DNA of 29,233 bases from JAVVFH01 sp032250585 (lineage in GTDB: Bacteria; Pseudomonadota; Gammaproteobacteria; Xanthomonadales; SZUA-36), in the NCBI GenBank assembly GCA_032250585.1, contig JAVVFH010000016.1, positions 1 to 29,233 on the forward strand, written 5' to 3'. The translations under genes and the position numbers were made by a program. The notes beneath the pieces are model-generated. The model was given only the letters and a program-made list of their open reading frames with translations, was not told the DNA's origin and ran no database searches. This document shows positions 23,084 through 29,233 of this stretch, piece by piece. Position 1 is the first letter of the stretch; every line of letters starts with the position of its first letter.

Positions 23084-23196
23084 TCCTTCCCCGAAATAAT
23101 GGCTGACTCCAAAATTCCCTCCGGCCCCAAAATTCACTGCCTAAAAGCGACACCGGTGCTTGCATCGGTGCAGAGGAATTGGTTAAGGAACGATCC

Positions 23197-23520
23197 ATGA
23201 ACAAATTATTGGTGGTTTCGACCGTTTTCTGCTGCCTGACCGCGACCCCCGGCGTGGCCGGCGAAGTCCCCCCTGACATGGCCTACCTCGAATCCGCAAA
23301 AGTCGCCGGGCTCACCAACCTCTCGAAGGACCTGTCGCTGGCCGCGCGCAATGCGCTGCTGGAGATCATCGATTACATCGCCGCCGAGTACGGCCTCACG
23401 CGCGAGCAGGCTTACCTGGTCGCCAGCGTCGCGGTCGACATGAGAGTCGGGCAACTGGTGGACGCCCCCAATGTCGGGGTGACGGCGATCCTGCCGCTCG
23501 ACATTTTTGAGGCGGAGTGA
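23197..23520 (+). CDS. Secreted mini-protein resembling the C-terminal part of acetamidase/formamidase
   Basis: A 107-residue protein with a Sec signal (LLVVSTVFCCLTATPGVAG). The ATG at 23197 is preferred because AAGGAA lies seven bases upstream. The mature 85 residues read ALLEIIDYIAAEYGLTREQA, then VASVAVDMRVGQLVDAPNVG and VTAILPLDIF. That is the pattern that ends FmdA/AmdA acetamidases/formamidases (helix, GLSREEAY, S-A-DLRV-Q-VD-P, GV-A-LP). Full enzymes have roughly 300 or more residues, and the catalytic part is absent. A signal peptide on this isolated segment argues for a dedicated small protein, not a random remnant. It follows the PLP-enzyme gene by 113 bp on the same strand. Confidence 0.7.
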   Translation: MNKLLVVSTVFCCLTATPGVAGEVPPDMAYLESAKVAGLTNLSKDLSLAARNALLEIIDYIAAEYGLTREQAYLVASVAVDMRVGQLVDAPNVGVTAILPLDIFEAE

Positions 23521-23783
23521 GAGCCGATAATTCATTTTCACGGCGGTAGTGTTTGCGGGCGGATGGTGAGGCCGTTATTGCGGTTTTTCACTTTGATGCA
23601 TATCACATTACTGCGGCACCGTCCGGGGATTAGGCTGGTGAACGAGTTGGAGTCGGGCCAACCCGCTGGCAAAGCAGAAGCGCGATGAATCAACGATTCA
23701 TTCATGGTGTGTCTTGAATCAATACCTGGAATCGATTCCATTCGCTAGAATGGTGAAAGGCATCACATAACGCTGGAGATACC
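23521..23783. other. Gene-poor intergenic stretch with inverted repeats
   Basis: No convincing gene is seen here. It carries ATGAATC (23685-23691) and GATTCAT (23695-23701), perfect inverted arms around AAC, and 25 bp further on the separate palindrome 23727-23740 described as its own entry. The density of symmetric sites suggests a regulated promoter region for whatever lies, or once lay, to the right. Confidence 0.45.
23727..23740. promoter_or_regulatory. LacI-family-like operator palindrome
   Basis: TGGAATCGATTCCA is a perfect 14-bp palindrome with the central CG typical of LacI/GalR-family operators. A TAGAAT -10-like box lies a few bases downstream on the plus strand, so a bound repressor would cover the promoter. 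No LacI-family gene is present in the window, and the only downstream plus-strand frame is a 34-codon ORF. Confidence 0.45.
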
Positions 23784-23888
23784 ATGAAACAGAACGTCCA
23801 CGACGAGGCCCGGACTCAGCTCGCCTGCAGTATATTTCAGAGCCAATCAGTCCGCCGCGAAGTAGACGAACATCATCGTGAATGCTGA
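23784..23888 (+). CDS. Possible 34-residue small ORF or gene remnant
   Basis: ATG at 23784 is preceded by CTGGAG six bases upstream and by the palindrome/-10 region, and the frame runs 34 codons to TGA at 23886. The peptide begins MKQNVHDEARTQL, is polar, and matches nothing I recognise. It may be a leader or small protein, or the start of a gene whose body was lost. It lies just past the convergent gene that ends at 23908. Confidence 0.3.
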   Translation: MKQNVHDEARTQLACSIFQSQSVRREVDEHHREC

Positions 23889-23907
23889 CTCCAGTTCCTC
23901 GCCTCGT

Positions 23908-24594
23908 TCAAAGGCAGATATTCAGCCACATCCATTGGTTGCAATCGTTGAATTGGTCCTCATTCACGACCGGTTCGGCAACGGTCCAGTCGATGCCGTC
24001 GTGCAGCGCACAGTAGGAAATCGAGTTGCCCGGATCCACTGGGTCGAACACCAGATTGTAGGGGTCATGGGCAGTTGAAATGAACCACGCCCCCCGCTGC
24101 CCGGAGATCCACTGCTGCTGGGTGTCGTAGTTCCAGAAACACAAGGTCAGGTTGTCCTTTGGAATTCCAGATGCCTCCCAGCCGGCGATGCAGGGACAAT
24201 CCGTGCCGCCCGGCGGGGGTGGCGGCGGAGGCGGTTCGGACGGGACTCCGATCGGCTCGGCCGCATACATCGTGATCCAGGAACCACTGTCTGTTTCCAG
24301 GCGGTAACTGCCACGCCATTGAACGGCAGTTGCCACATCGATGGAAAACGGGATGTCCAGCACGCCGGGCGTGACGTTGTCGGTTACGACGCCAACGCCG
24401 CCGAGCGTGAAGCTGGCCACCGTGTCCAGGTTGGCGCCCCGGACGACAATTCTGTTGTTGGGGCGGTCAATGCTGACACTGTGCAGGTCCTGGCCGAATG
24501 CGGTCGGCGACGCGGCGGCTGCGAATGCGACGAGTGCAAGCAGGCCCAGCGCCGGCGCGCGCGCCCGATGACGGGATGGGTGCAGATTCATCAT
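23908..24594 (-). CDS. Secreted IPT-like protein with proline-rich linker, paralogue of its neighbour
   Basis: A 228-residue protein with a Sec signal (LGLLALVAFAAAASPTAFG). Layout: an immunoglobulin-like IPT/TIG-type domain (about 38-110, HSVSIDRPNNRIVVRGANL with a later GSYRL strand), a run of eight prolines, the motif CPCIAGW, and a C-terminal part with SYCAL and DC-x8-C. The same order of motifs occurs in the protein encoded immediately upstream. Its ribosome site GAGGGG overlaps the stop of that gene (10-base spacing between genes), so the two are co-translated. Function unknown; surface or extracellular matrix binding is a guess. Confidence 0.75.
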   Translation of the reverse strand: MMNLHPSRHRARAPALGLLALVAFAAAASPTAFGQDLHSVSIDRPNNRIVVRGANLDTVASFTLGGVGVVTDNVTPGVLDIPFSIDVATAVQWRGSYRLETDSGSWITMYAAEPIGVPSEPPPPPPPPGGTDCPCIAGWEASGIPKDNLTLCFWNYDTQQQWISGQRGAWFISTAHDPYNLVFDPVDPGNSISYCALHDGIDWTVAEPVVNEDQFNDCNQWMWLNICL

Positions 24595-24603
24595 CGAATC
24601 CCC

Positions 24604-25350
24604 TCAAGGCAGCGGGTAGACGTTGGCGCAAACCTGTGCCTTCAGTGCGCTGGCACAATCCTCCTGCTGAAGCTCGTTGATGCGCTCGTTAGCCAGTTCA
24701 GTCGTTGTTGCGTCTCCATCCACCTGCACAAGTGCACAATACGAATCGCCCGGTTGTCCGGGGTAGAACGAGGCGCCGATGGGGTATTGCGGGTGCGCGT
24801 CAGGGTCACCCGGCAGGCTCAGCACGGTGCCCGATATATCGGAAATGTCGTTTGCCAACGGACCTTCGATTTCATAGCAATCCGTTTGCGGGCTGCCCCA
24901 TAGCCCGACGAGGGCCGTTGCCCAATCGGTCTCGCAGGGACAACCCGTGGCGGCCGGGTCAATCACCTGGTCCTCAAAATACACGGACAGCACGACGGCG
25001 CCGTCGACAACCAGGTTGTAGCTGCCTTCGCTGAGGACCTCTCCGGAGATGTCGGCGTTGAATGGCAGGTCCACCCGGGTGTCCGTCTGGTACGCGACCG
25101 CGAGAGGCGTTGCAATGGCACCGATCATGAACGCGGTGGTGCCAGCGAAGTTGCTGCCCCGAACGGTAACCACCTGGTTCAGCCAGTCCACCGTGACGCT
25201 GTCGACGACGGCTGGGCTGGCGACTTGCGCGACGCAACCGGGGTCGTTTTTATTGGGACCTTTACAGGCAGGGGCAGCATAAAGCGCCTGGGCTGCGAGG
25301 AGCCCAAAAACCAGAACACCCAGCGTCATGCCGAGAGGAACTTTCTTCAT
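24604..25350 (-). CDS. Secreted IPT-like cysteine-patterned protein, first gene of the pair
   Basis: A 248-residue protein. The ATG at 25350 is chosen because AGGAG lies seven bases upstream and the signal peptide MKKVPLGMTLGVLVFGLLAA begins there; the frame is open 71 codons further up but codes a proline/arginine-rich stretch with no such features. Mature layout: a short Cys-containing start (ACKGPNKNDPGC), an IPT/TIG-like domain (DSVTVDWLNQVVTVRGSNF to a GSYNL strand), CPCETDW, then SYCAL and DC-x8-C near the end. This is the same arrangement as the downstream gene, so they arose by duplication. No known catalytic motif is visible. Confidence 0.75.
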   Translation of the reverse strand: MKKVPLGMTLGVLVFGLLAAQALYAAPACKGPNKNDPGCVAQVASPAVVDSVTVDWLNQVVTVRGSNFAGTTAFMIGAIATPLAVAYQTDTRVDLPFNADISGEVLSEGSYNLVVDGAVVLSVYFEDQVIDPAATGCPCETDWATALVGLWGSPQTDCYEIEGPLANDISDISGTVLSLPGDPDAHPQYPIGASFYPGQPGDSYCALVQVDGDATTTELANERINELQQEDCASALKAQVCANVYPLP

Positions 25351-25413
25351 AACCATTCTCCTTCTCACGTCGTCCACTGACCTCGAGAAGCCATTGTCAG
25401 GACCGCCATCACA

Positions 25414-25442
25414 ACTATAGGCGTAAATCAGCATTTTTTCAG
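25414..25442 (-). promoter_or_regulatory. Possible promoter of the IPT-protein pair
   Basis: On the minus strand CTGAAA (25442-25437) and TATAGT (25419-25414) are 17 bases apart, 64 bp before the ATG at 25350. Four of six -35 bases and five of six -10 bases match the sigma70 consensus. It lies downstream of the hairpin 25521-25541, consistent with independent transcription. Confidence 0.4.
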
Positions 25443-25520
25443 CGGCTGACCGCCTCGGCGTGCGGCGCCGCCCAGGGCACCTGCATTGCCCCGGGCCTGC
25501 TGATGCGGCCGCAAAAGCGC

Positions 25521-25541
25521 GGGGCCGCACGTGGCGGCCCC
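25521..25541 (-). terminator. Terminator-like hairpin after the metzincin-like gene
   Basis: GGGGCCGC (25521-25528) and GCGGCCCC (25534-25541) form a perfect 8-bp GC stem with a 5-base loop, 50 bases past the stop at 25592. Read on the minus strand it is followed by GCGCTTTTGC, a short T-run, so weak intrinsic termination is plausible. Confidence 0.55.
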
Positions 25542-25591
25542 GATTCATCCCGTTGATTCTCAATCAGCGGACCTGGATTCTCACGGGGTTC

Positions 25592-26419
25592 TCAGTAGCC
25601 GATTGCCCACGTGACGTGCGTCAGGTGCATCGTGCCGTCCGGGTCGATCCGGATGAACGTTTCGTGATTGCCGCGGCGCCCCAACGAGGCACCCCAGCCG
25701 ACGTCGCCGGCGAAGCCGGATTTGTTGCAGCCCTTGCCCGGGGGTGCGTTGCAGCCATTGCCGCCGCCGTCACCGCCATCTCCTCCACCGCCACTGCCGT
25801 CCGTAGCGTATGAGTCGTAGGAATCGAGATGTCCATAGGCGACTAACAGCTGCTCGTAGTCGTGTAAATTCGGAACTGGCCAGGGCGGATCCTGATAGTC
25901 CATGCACGTTTCCAGCGTGGTGTTACCGAAGTCCTCGTCCTGGTGGTCCAGGCCAACGTTGTGTCCCAGTTCCTGGCAGGTCACGCTCTGCCTCCAGAGA
26001 TCGTTGTCGTAGTACGACGCATTGAAATAGCTGTCGTTCAGCTTGGTGTAGCCGGTGGTGATGTGCCCGTTGGTGTCGATGGAGATGCCCGCGACGCCCA
26101 GCCAGCCGTTGTAGCCATATTCGAGATTGCAGATCCGGACCGTTCCCTCGCCGCCCCTGCACTGCCGACGCGTCTTGTTCGACGTGTCGCTAGCGACGTC
26201 AAGCATGCTCAGGACGCCCGATGTCGACCAGTCATCGATCGCGAACGACACGTGTGGGTCCCAGTCCGCCGTGGTGCTGTTGATGATCTGCAGGTCGAAC
26301 GACGAGCTCATCCGTGCCCAGTGATAGTCGCCCCAGCTGTGCTCGGCGGACGCGCTGGAGACCATGCCGAACGCCATGCAGGCGACGGCCAGTTTCAAAA
26401 TGGAATGGCGTTTTAACAT
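25592..26419 (-). CDS. Secreted metzincin-like metallopeptidase with altered zinc motif
   Basis: A 275-residue protein with a Sec signal ending SSASA. The core region has VTCQELGHNVGLDHQ (147-160), which aligns to the metzincin motif HExxHxxGxxH except that the first His is Gln149; Glu150, His153 and His159 are kept. TCMDY at 171-175 fits the conserved Met-turn (Met173), and Cys148 with Cys172 could form a disulfide. A Gly-rich linker (GGGGDGGDGGGNG) then joins a small C-terminal region with two Cys. The fold assignment is sound; whether it is an active peptidase is open. AGGAG lies about nine bases before the ATG. Confidence 0.75.
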   Translation of the reverse strand: MLKRHSILKLAVACMAFGMVSSASAEHSWGDYHWARMSSSFDLQIINSTTADWDPHVSFAIDDWSTSGVLSMLDVASDTSNKTRRQCRGGEGTVRICNLEYGYNGWLGVAGISIDTNGHITTGYTKLNDSYFNASYYDNDLWRQSVTCQELGHNVGLDHQDEDFGNTTLETCMDYQDPPWPVPNLHDYEQLLVAYGHLDSYDSYATDGSGGGGDGGDGGGNGCNAPPGKGCNKSGFAGDVGWGASLGRRGNHETFIRIDPDGTMHLTHVTWAIGY

Positions 26420-26938
26420 CGATCTGACTCTCCTGTCGTCGGGCTCCGGGTCCGTCGCCCATTATCATGATGTGAAACTGTTTTACCTCGCCCGAATTCG
26501 GGCACGGACTTTGCCGCTGGTATCTTCATTAAAGAAGCAAAGACAGCAAGTGTCAACAAAGCCGCGAAGCCGGCGGATCTCAAGCGATCTCCCGCCGTTC
26601 ATCGACGAATGTTCCGGGCCGAGGAAGATCCGGGGGCGGAGTAAGCTGCCGGAGTCAATGTAATCACTCGTTTGGACTGGCATGCCAAGCTGTTGGGCCC
26701 TATCGGTGACAGCTGTGCTCGCGGCCGATAGCGACAAAAGAAAGACAAATTGGCGAGAGTTTCGCTATGGGTCGGACGCGATCATTCGGGCGCGTAATCT
26801 CTGAGTTCCGCTTCCAGGCCGGCAATCAGAATTGTGTGGAAAATAGAAAGCTCTGGGGCAGCAGAGTCGCGGCCAGGGACCGTAGATGACGCGCAGGACG
26901 GCAAGTCAGCGGAAGCGCTCCGTTTCCTCGATCCTGCG
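26420..26938. other. Gene-free stretch
   Basis: No coding sequence with a recognisable product was found on either strand in these 519 bases. The part next to the metzincin-like gene should contain its promoter. It holds GCCCGAATTCGGGC (26490-26503), a perfect 14-bp palindrome 71 bp before that start codon and a possible operator. The remainder looks like decayed DNA leading into the rearranged right end. Confidence 0.5.
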
Positions 26939-27059
26939 CTAGACATCATGTTTTGACCTGCCCTCCTCAATGTGGCTCTGAGTTGAATCAACGGGTTTTA
27001 CCCAACCCCAACTTAACCCACGAGCGTTGAGGTCGGGCAGGTCAAAACATGATGTCTAG
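26939..27059. repeat. 121-bp element with perfect 25-bp inverted arms (MITE-like or hairpin element)
   Basis: The left arm 26939-26963 begins CTAGACATCATG and ends TTGACCTGCCC; the right arm 27035-27059 is its exact reverse complement. Near-matches continue inward (CCTCAA on the left at 26965-26970, TTGAGG at 27027-27032 on the right). The central 71 bases carry no gene. Inner ends TGACCTGCCC...GGGCAGGTCA resemble TG...CA termini of IS3/IS481-type elements. However, the flanks are inverted, not directly repeated, so the whole unit forms one long hairpin. It marks the boundary between ordinary genes and the broken-gene mosaic. Confidence 0.85.
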
Positions 27060-27099
27060 ACTTGGCAAATGACCAAAAAAAGCCCATGGAGCACAAATC

Positions 27100-27425
27100 G
27101 TGAAATCCATCGTTTTGCTGGCCATGTTTCTACTGGCCGGCCACAGTGTTCAAGCATCAGACTTGAAAAACTCGCCTGGCCCGCGGGTCACTGGGTGACT
27201 GCCGACGGGGCCGCAGAGGAACAGTGGCTGGAACCCCGCGGGGGCACCATGACCGGCCAGTTCCGTTGGGTTTTACCTGGCGGGGACCAAGTGCTGGAGT
27301 ACCTGGTCATCAAGGAAAAGGAAGGCGCCGTGACCTTCCGTTTCAAGCATTACGGCACCGATTTCGTACCTTGGGAGAAAGACGTAGCCAATATCTACCA
27401 AATGACCAGCCTGAGCGAGGACACA
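27100..27425 (+). pseudogene. DUF6265-like secreted protein, frameshifted and 3'-truncated
   Basis: From GTG 27100 (GGAG eight bases before it) one frame encodes a signal peptide, VKSIVLLAMFLLAGHSVQAS. At about 27160-27168 the conserved body continues in the frame one base earlier: LEKLAWPAGHWVTADGAAEE, QWLEPRGGTMTGQFRWVLPG, then EYLVIKEKEGAVTFRFKHYG. This order (LAWLAG-W, EEQW--P-GG-M-G, E-L-I-E) is that of DUF6265 proteins, small secreted lipocalin-like proteins of unknown function. A one-base deletion explains the break. Homology stops near 27421, where sequence antisense to the dehydrogenase fragment begins, so the 3' end is lost as well. Confidence 0.7.
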
Positions 27426-28502
27426 GGCGCCGCCCAGGGTGTGGCCGTAGGAGGCCGCGCGCAGGTGGCCGACGGCGACACCGTCGCGCAGCACGATTTC
27501 CTGGTGGAACATCAGCGGCTCGAAATCTTTCAGCAACACCTGCACCATGCGTCCGCGGTACGGCGCTGCGGCCTTGCGCTCGATGCTGGCCTGTTGGCCG
27601 ATGAATCCGCCCGGCTTGTCCGTCTTCACGGCGAAGCCGAGGCCGGTGGAATAGGGATCGTCCATGTTGTCGATGTCGTGGCCGTAGTCGCGGTAGCCTT
27701 TTTCCAGCCGCAGGCTGGCGAGCGCTTTCAGGCCGGCCAGTTTGAGGCCGAATTTTTTGCCCGCGTCCATCACCCGGTCGTAAACGTGCAGCGCCTGCTC
27801 GGAGGGGATGTTCAGCTGCCCGTAGCCGGACGTGACGTCGGGGACGAACACGTGCCGGCCCTCGGCGATGTGCCGCTTCATCCAGGTCTCGGTGTGACGG
27901 TGCGCGATATCGGAGGTCACCACGATGAAGTCGTTTTCATCGACCTTGATGACGGTCAGGTCCGCCTCCAGCCTGCCGGCCTCGTTCAGCCACTGCGTGT
28001 AGGTGATCCGCCCGGTCTCGCCGTTGACCTCGTTGGCGGAAAGGTAATCGAGGAAGGCGCCCGCGTCGCGCCCCTGCACGCGGAATTCGCCCATGAAGGA
28101 CATGTCCATAGCGATCACGCCCTCGCGGCAGGCACGGTGCTCGGCGGCCCACCAGTCGAACCAGTCCGGCCGTTCAGGATCCAGTGCGCGAGCACGCGCC
28201 CGTAGCCGCCGCCGGTGATGATGCCGACGGAGTTCAGCCCGGCACAGACGAAATAGTTCCGCAGCTCCGGCGCCTGGTTGGGGATGACCACGCCCGATTG
28301 CTCGCCCAGCTGGCGGGCCCACATGCCGGCGCAGTTGACGACGAATTCGCTGCGGATTTCGCCGCGCCCGGTGCGCATGCCCGTGACCGTTCCGTTGCGC
28401 GTCAACACGCCCGTCACCGGCGTGTTCTGGAAGATTTGCGCGCCCTTCATCCGCGCGCCTTTAGCCAGCGCCATCGTGACGTCCACCGGGTTGATGCGCC
28501 GA
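27426..28502 (-). pseudogene. Dimethylglycine/sarcosine-dehydrogenase-like flavoprotein, remnant with internal deletions
   Basis: Reading leftward, 28502-28271 encodes an FAD-domain piece (RINPVDVTMALAKGARMKGA to VVIPNQA). The next piece, to about 28168 (PELRNYFVCAGLNSVGI to LAHWILNGR), belongs about a hundred residues further on in intact family members. After a frame change at 28166-28172 the GcvT-like folate-binding part follows (WFDWWAAEHRACREG to SYGHTLGGA). The true N-terminus with the GxGxxG motif, the catalytic-domain middle and the last part of the C-terminal domain are missing. Family role: oxidative demethylation of N-methylglycines with transfer of C1 to tetrahydrofolate. The piece is bounded by DUF6265 and MFS fragments, so it cannot make the intact enzyme. 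Confidence 0.75.
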
Positions 28503-28503
28503 C

Positions 28504-28820
28504 CGCTTCCAGGCGCGCAAGCTGATGAGCCTGTCGCTACTGGCCACCGCCGTTTGCGGCGTCCTGGCCTGGTTCCTGCTGCCGGATGCACCGCGCGCGC
28601 CGGCAGCCTCCGGTACGGCGCAGCGCCGCCTGCTGCGCGGCACGGACCCGGTGCTCCACAGTATGTCCGTCGTGCTGCGACGGCCGCTGGTGTGGGCCCA
28701 GGCCGCGGTGATCGTCTGCGCCTACAGCGCCTTCAAAGGCCTGGACAATTATTCGCTGTACGCCTTGCAGGTCCTCGGCATGGACGAAGTGGAGGCCGCG
28801 CGCCTCACCGCCTGGGCCGC
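28504..28820 (+). pseudogene. MFS transporter fragment
   Basis: The plus-strand frame reads RFQARKLMSLSLLATAVCGV, then a membrane span ending AWFLLPDAP, a cytoplasmic loop, and the span LVWAQAAVIVCAYSAFKG followed by LDNYSLYALQVLGMDEVEAA. This is the mid-portion of a major-facilitator transporter. There is no start region, only two or three spans, and it stops abruptly near 28820 where transposase sequence in another frame begins. Its left edge abuts the oppositely oriented flavoprotein remnant. Substrate cannot be told. Confidence 0.65.
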
Positions 28821-29233
28821 TTCGTTCAGGCGATTGAACAGTCCGGCGGCTTCCTGCCTAAATTCGTGCGCCAGGAGTTCGAGGACTACCTGAAGTGCGG
28901 CCTGCTGGAACACGGGTTCCTGCGCGTCAAGTGCGACGGCTGTCGCCACGAACACCTGGTTGCCTTCAGTTGTAAGCGTAGAGGTTTCTGCCCCAGTTGC
29001 GGGGCCCGGCGCATGGTGGAGTCGGCCGCGCACCTGGTCGATCACGTCTTTTCCGAGGCGCCGGTGCGGCAATGGGTACTGACGTTTCCGTTGCCGCTGC
29101 GGTTGTTGCTGGCAGCCCAGCCACAAGCTCTGAGCCAGGTGCTAGCGGTAGTTCAGCGCGGCAGAGCAGACAGCGATAAACCTACCGCGCCGATGAGCTG
29201 GATGCAGCAATTGAAGCGCGTTTTCGCCTTCGA
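28821..29233 (+). mobile_element. IS91-family (HUH rolling-circle) transposase, 5'-truncated and running off the window
   Basis: From 28821 the plus frame reads FVQAIEQSGGFLPKFVRQEF, EDYLKCGLLEHGFLRVKCDG and CRHEHLVAFSCKRRGFCPSC, then GARRMVESAAHLVDHVF and WVLTFPLPLRLLLA. The Cys pattern C-x2-C ... C-x5-CPSC is the N-terminal zinc ribbon of IS91/ISCR transposases, and the SCKRRGFCPSCGARRM string is highly characteristic. The first 20-30 residues and start codon are missing because the frame joins the MFS fragment directly; the catalytic HUH and Tyr motifs lie beyond the right edge. IS91 elements move by rolling-circle replication from oriIS and can carry flanking DNA. Confidence 0.85.

Noticed and set aside
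26782..26991. Minus-strand 69-codon frame partly inside the left arm of the 121-bp repeat
   Set aside because: Its start lies within the repeat loop, it has no ribosome site and the translation matches nothing known.
27426..28205. Continuation of the DUF6265 frame across the flavoprotein remnant
   Set aside because: DUF6265 similarity ends near 27421; beyond it the frame is just the complement of the dehydrogenase fragment.
1..29233. CRISPR arrays, tRNA, rRNA, riboswitches, phage genes
   Set aside because: No regularly spaced repeats, no cloverleaf or rRNA core motifs, no recognisable riboswitch and no phage structural genes were seen on reading both strands; a covariance-model scan was not possible here.

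Overview
The window reads as chromosomal DNA of a Gram-negative, probably marine-type gammaproteobacterium. Supporting signs are two TonB-dependent outer-membrane receptors, a TonB-type C-terminal domain on a periplasmic TPR protein, a lipoprotein adaptor of an ABC exporter, a Tat signal, many Sec signal peptides and moderately high GC. The taxonomic placement is inference. No tRNA, rRNA or CRISPR array was seen.

Region 1 (1-4,500): the 3' end of an S9-family serine peptidase (+), then a convergent pair on the minus strand. The pair is an 1,097-residue secreted beta-propeller protein with about eleven Asp-box repeats (VPS10/sortilin-like, sialidase-type fold) and a small secreted protein translationally coupled to it by a 4-base overlap.

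Region 2 (4,495-16,047): a coherent uptake and catabolic locus. Two clearly paralogous TonB-dependent receptors are divergently transcribed. On the plus strand the second receptor is followed by two secreted amidohydrolases, a DUF3830-like protein, a BASS-type transporter, a MarR regulator and an FAD-dependent amine/amino-acid oxidase. A reasonable reading is outer-membrane import, periplasmic hydrolysis, inner-membrane uptake and oxidation of an amide- or peptide-like small molecule. The substrate is not visible from sequence. The two amidohydrolases have lost different metal ligands.

Region 3 (16,170-19,950): a minus-strand operon of TetR regulator, lipoprotein membrane-fusion protein, ABC ATPase and ABC-2 permease, laid out like E. 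coli cecR-ybhGFSR but with one permease. Its sigma70-type promoter (TTGTCA-17-TATAAT) overlaps a perfect 7+7 palindrome that is the likely TetR operator.

Region 4 (20,040-26,420): a TPR protein with a TonB-like C-terminus, a Tat-exported class V PLP enzyme, a 107-residue secreted protein that matches only the C-terminal part of acetamidase/formamidase, and three more secreted proteins on the minus strand. Two of these are paralogues with an IPT-like domain and a shared cysteine pattern; the third is a metzincin-like protein whose zinc motif begins with Gln instead of His.

Region 5 (26,420-29,233): accessory, decaying DNA. It holds a gene-poor stretch, a 121-bp element with perfect 25-bp inverted arms, and a tight mosaic of broken genes: a frameshifted DUF6265 gene, a dimethylglycine/sarcosine-dehydrogenase-like gene with internal deletions, an MFS transporter fragment, and a 5'-truncated IS91-family transposase running off the window. 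This mosaic may be HUH-transposon-associated rearrangement or an assembly chimera.
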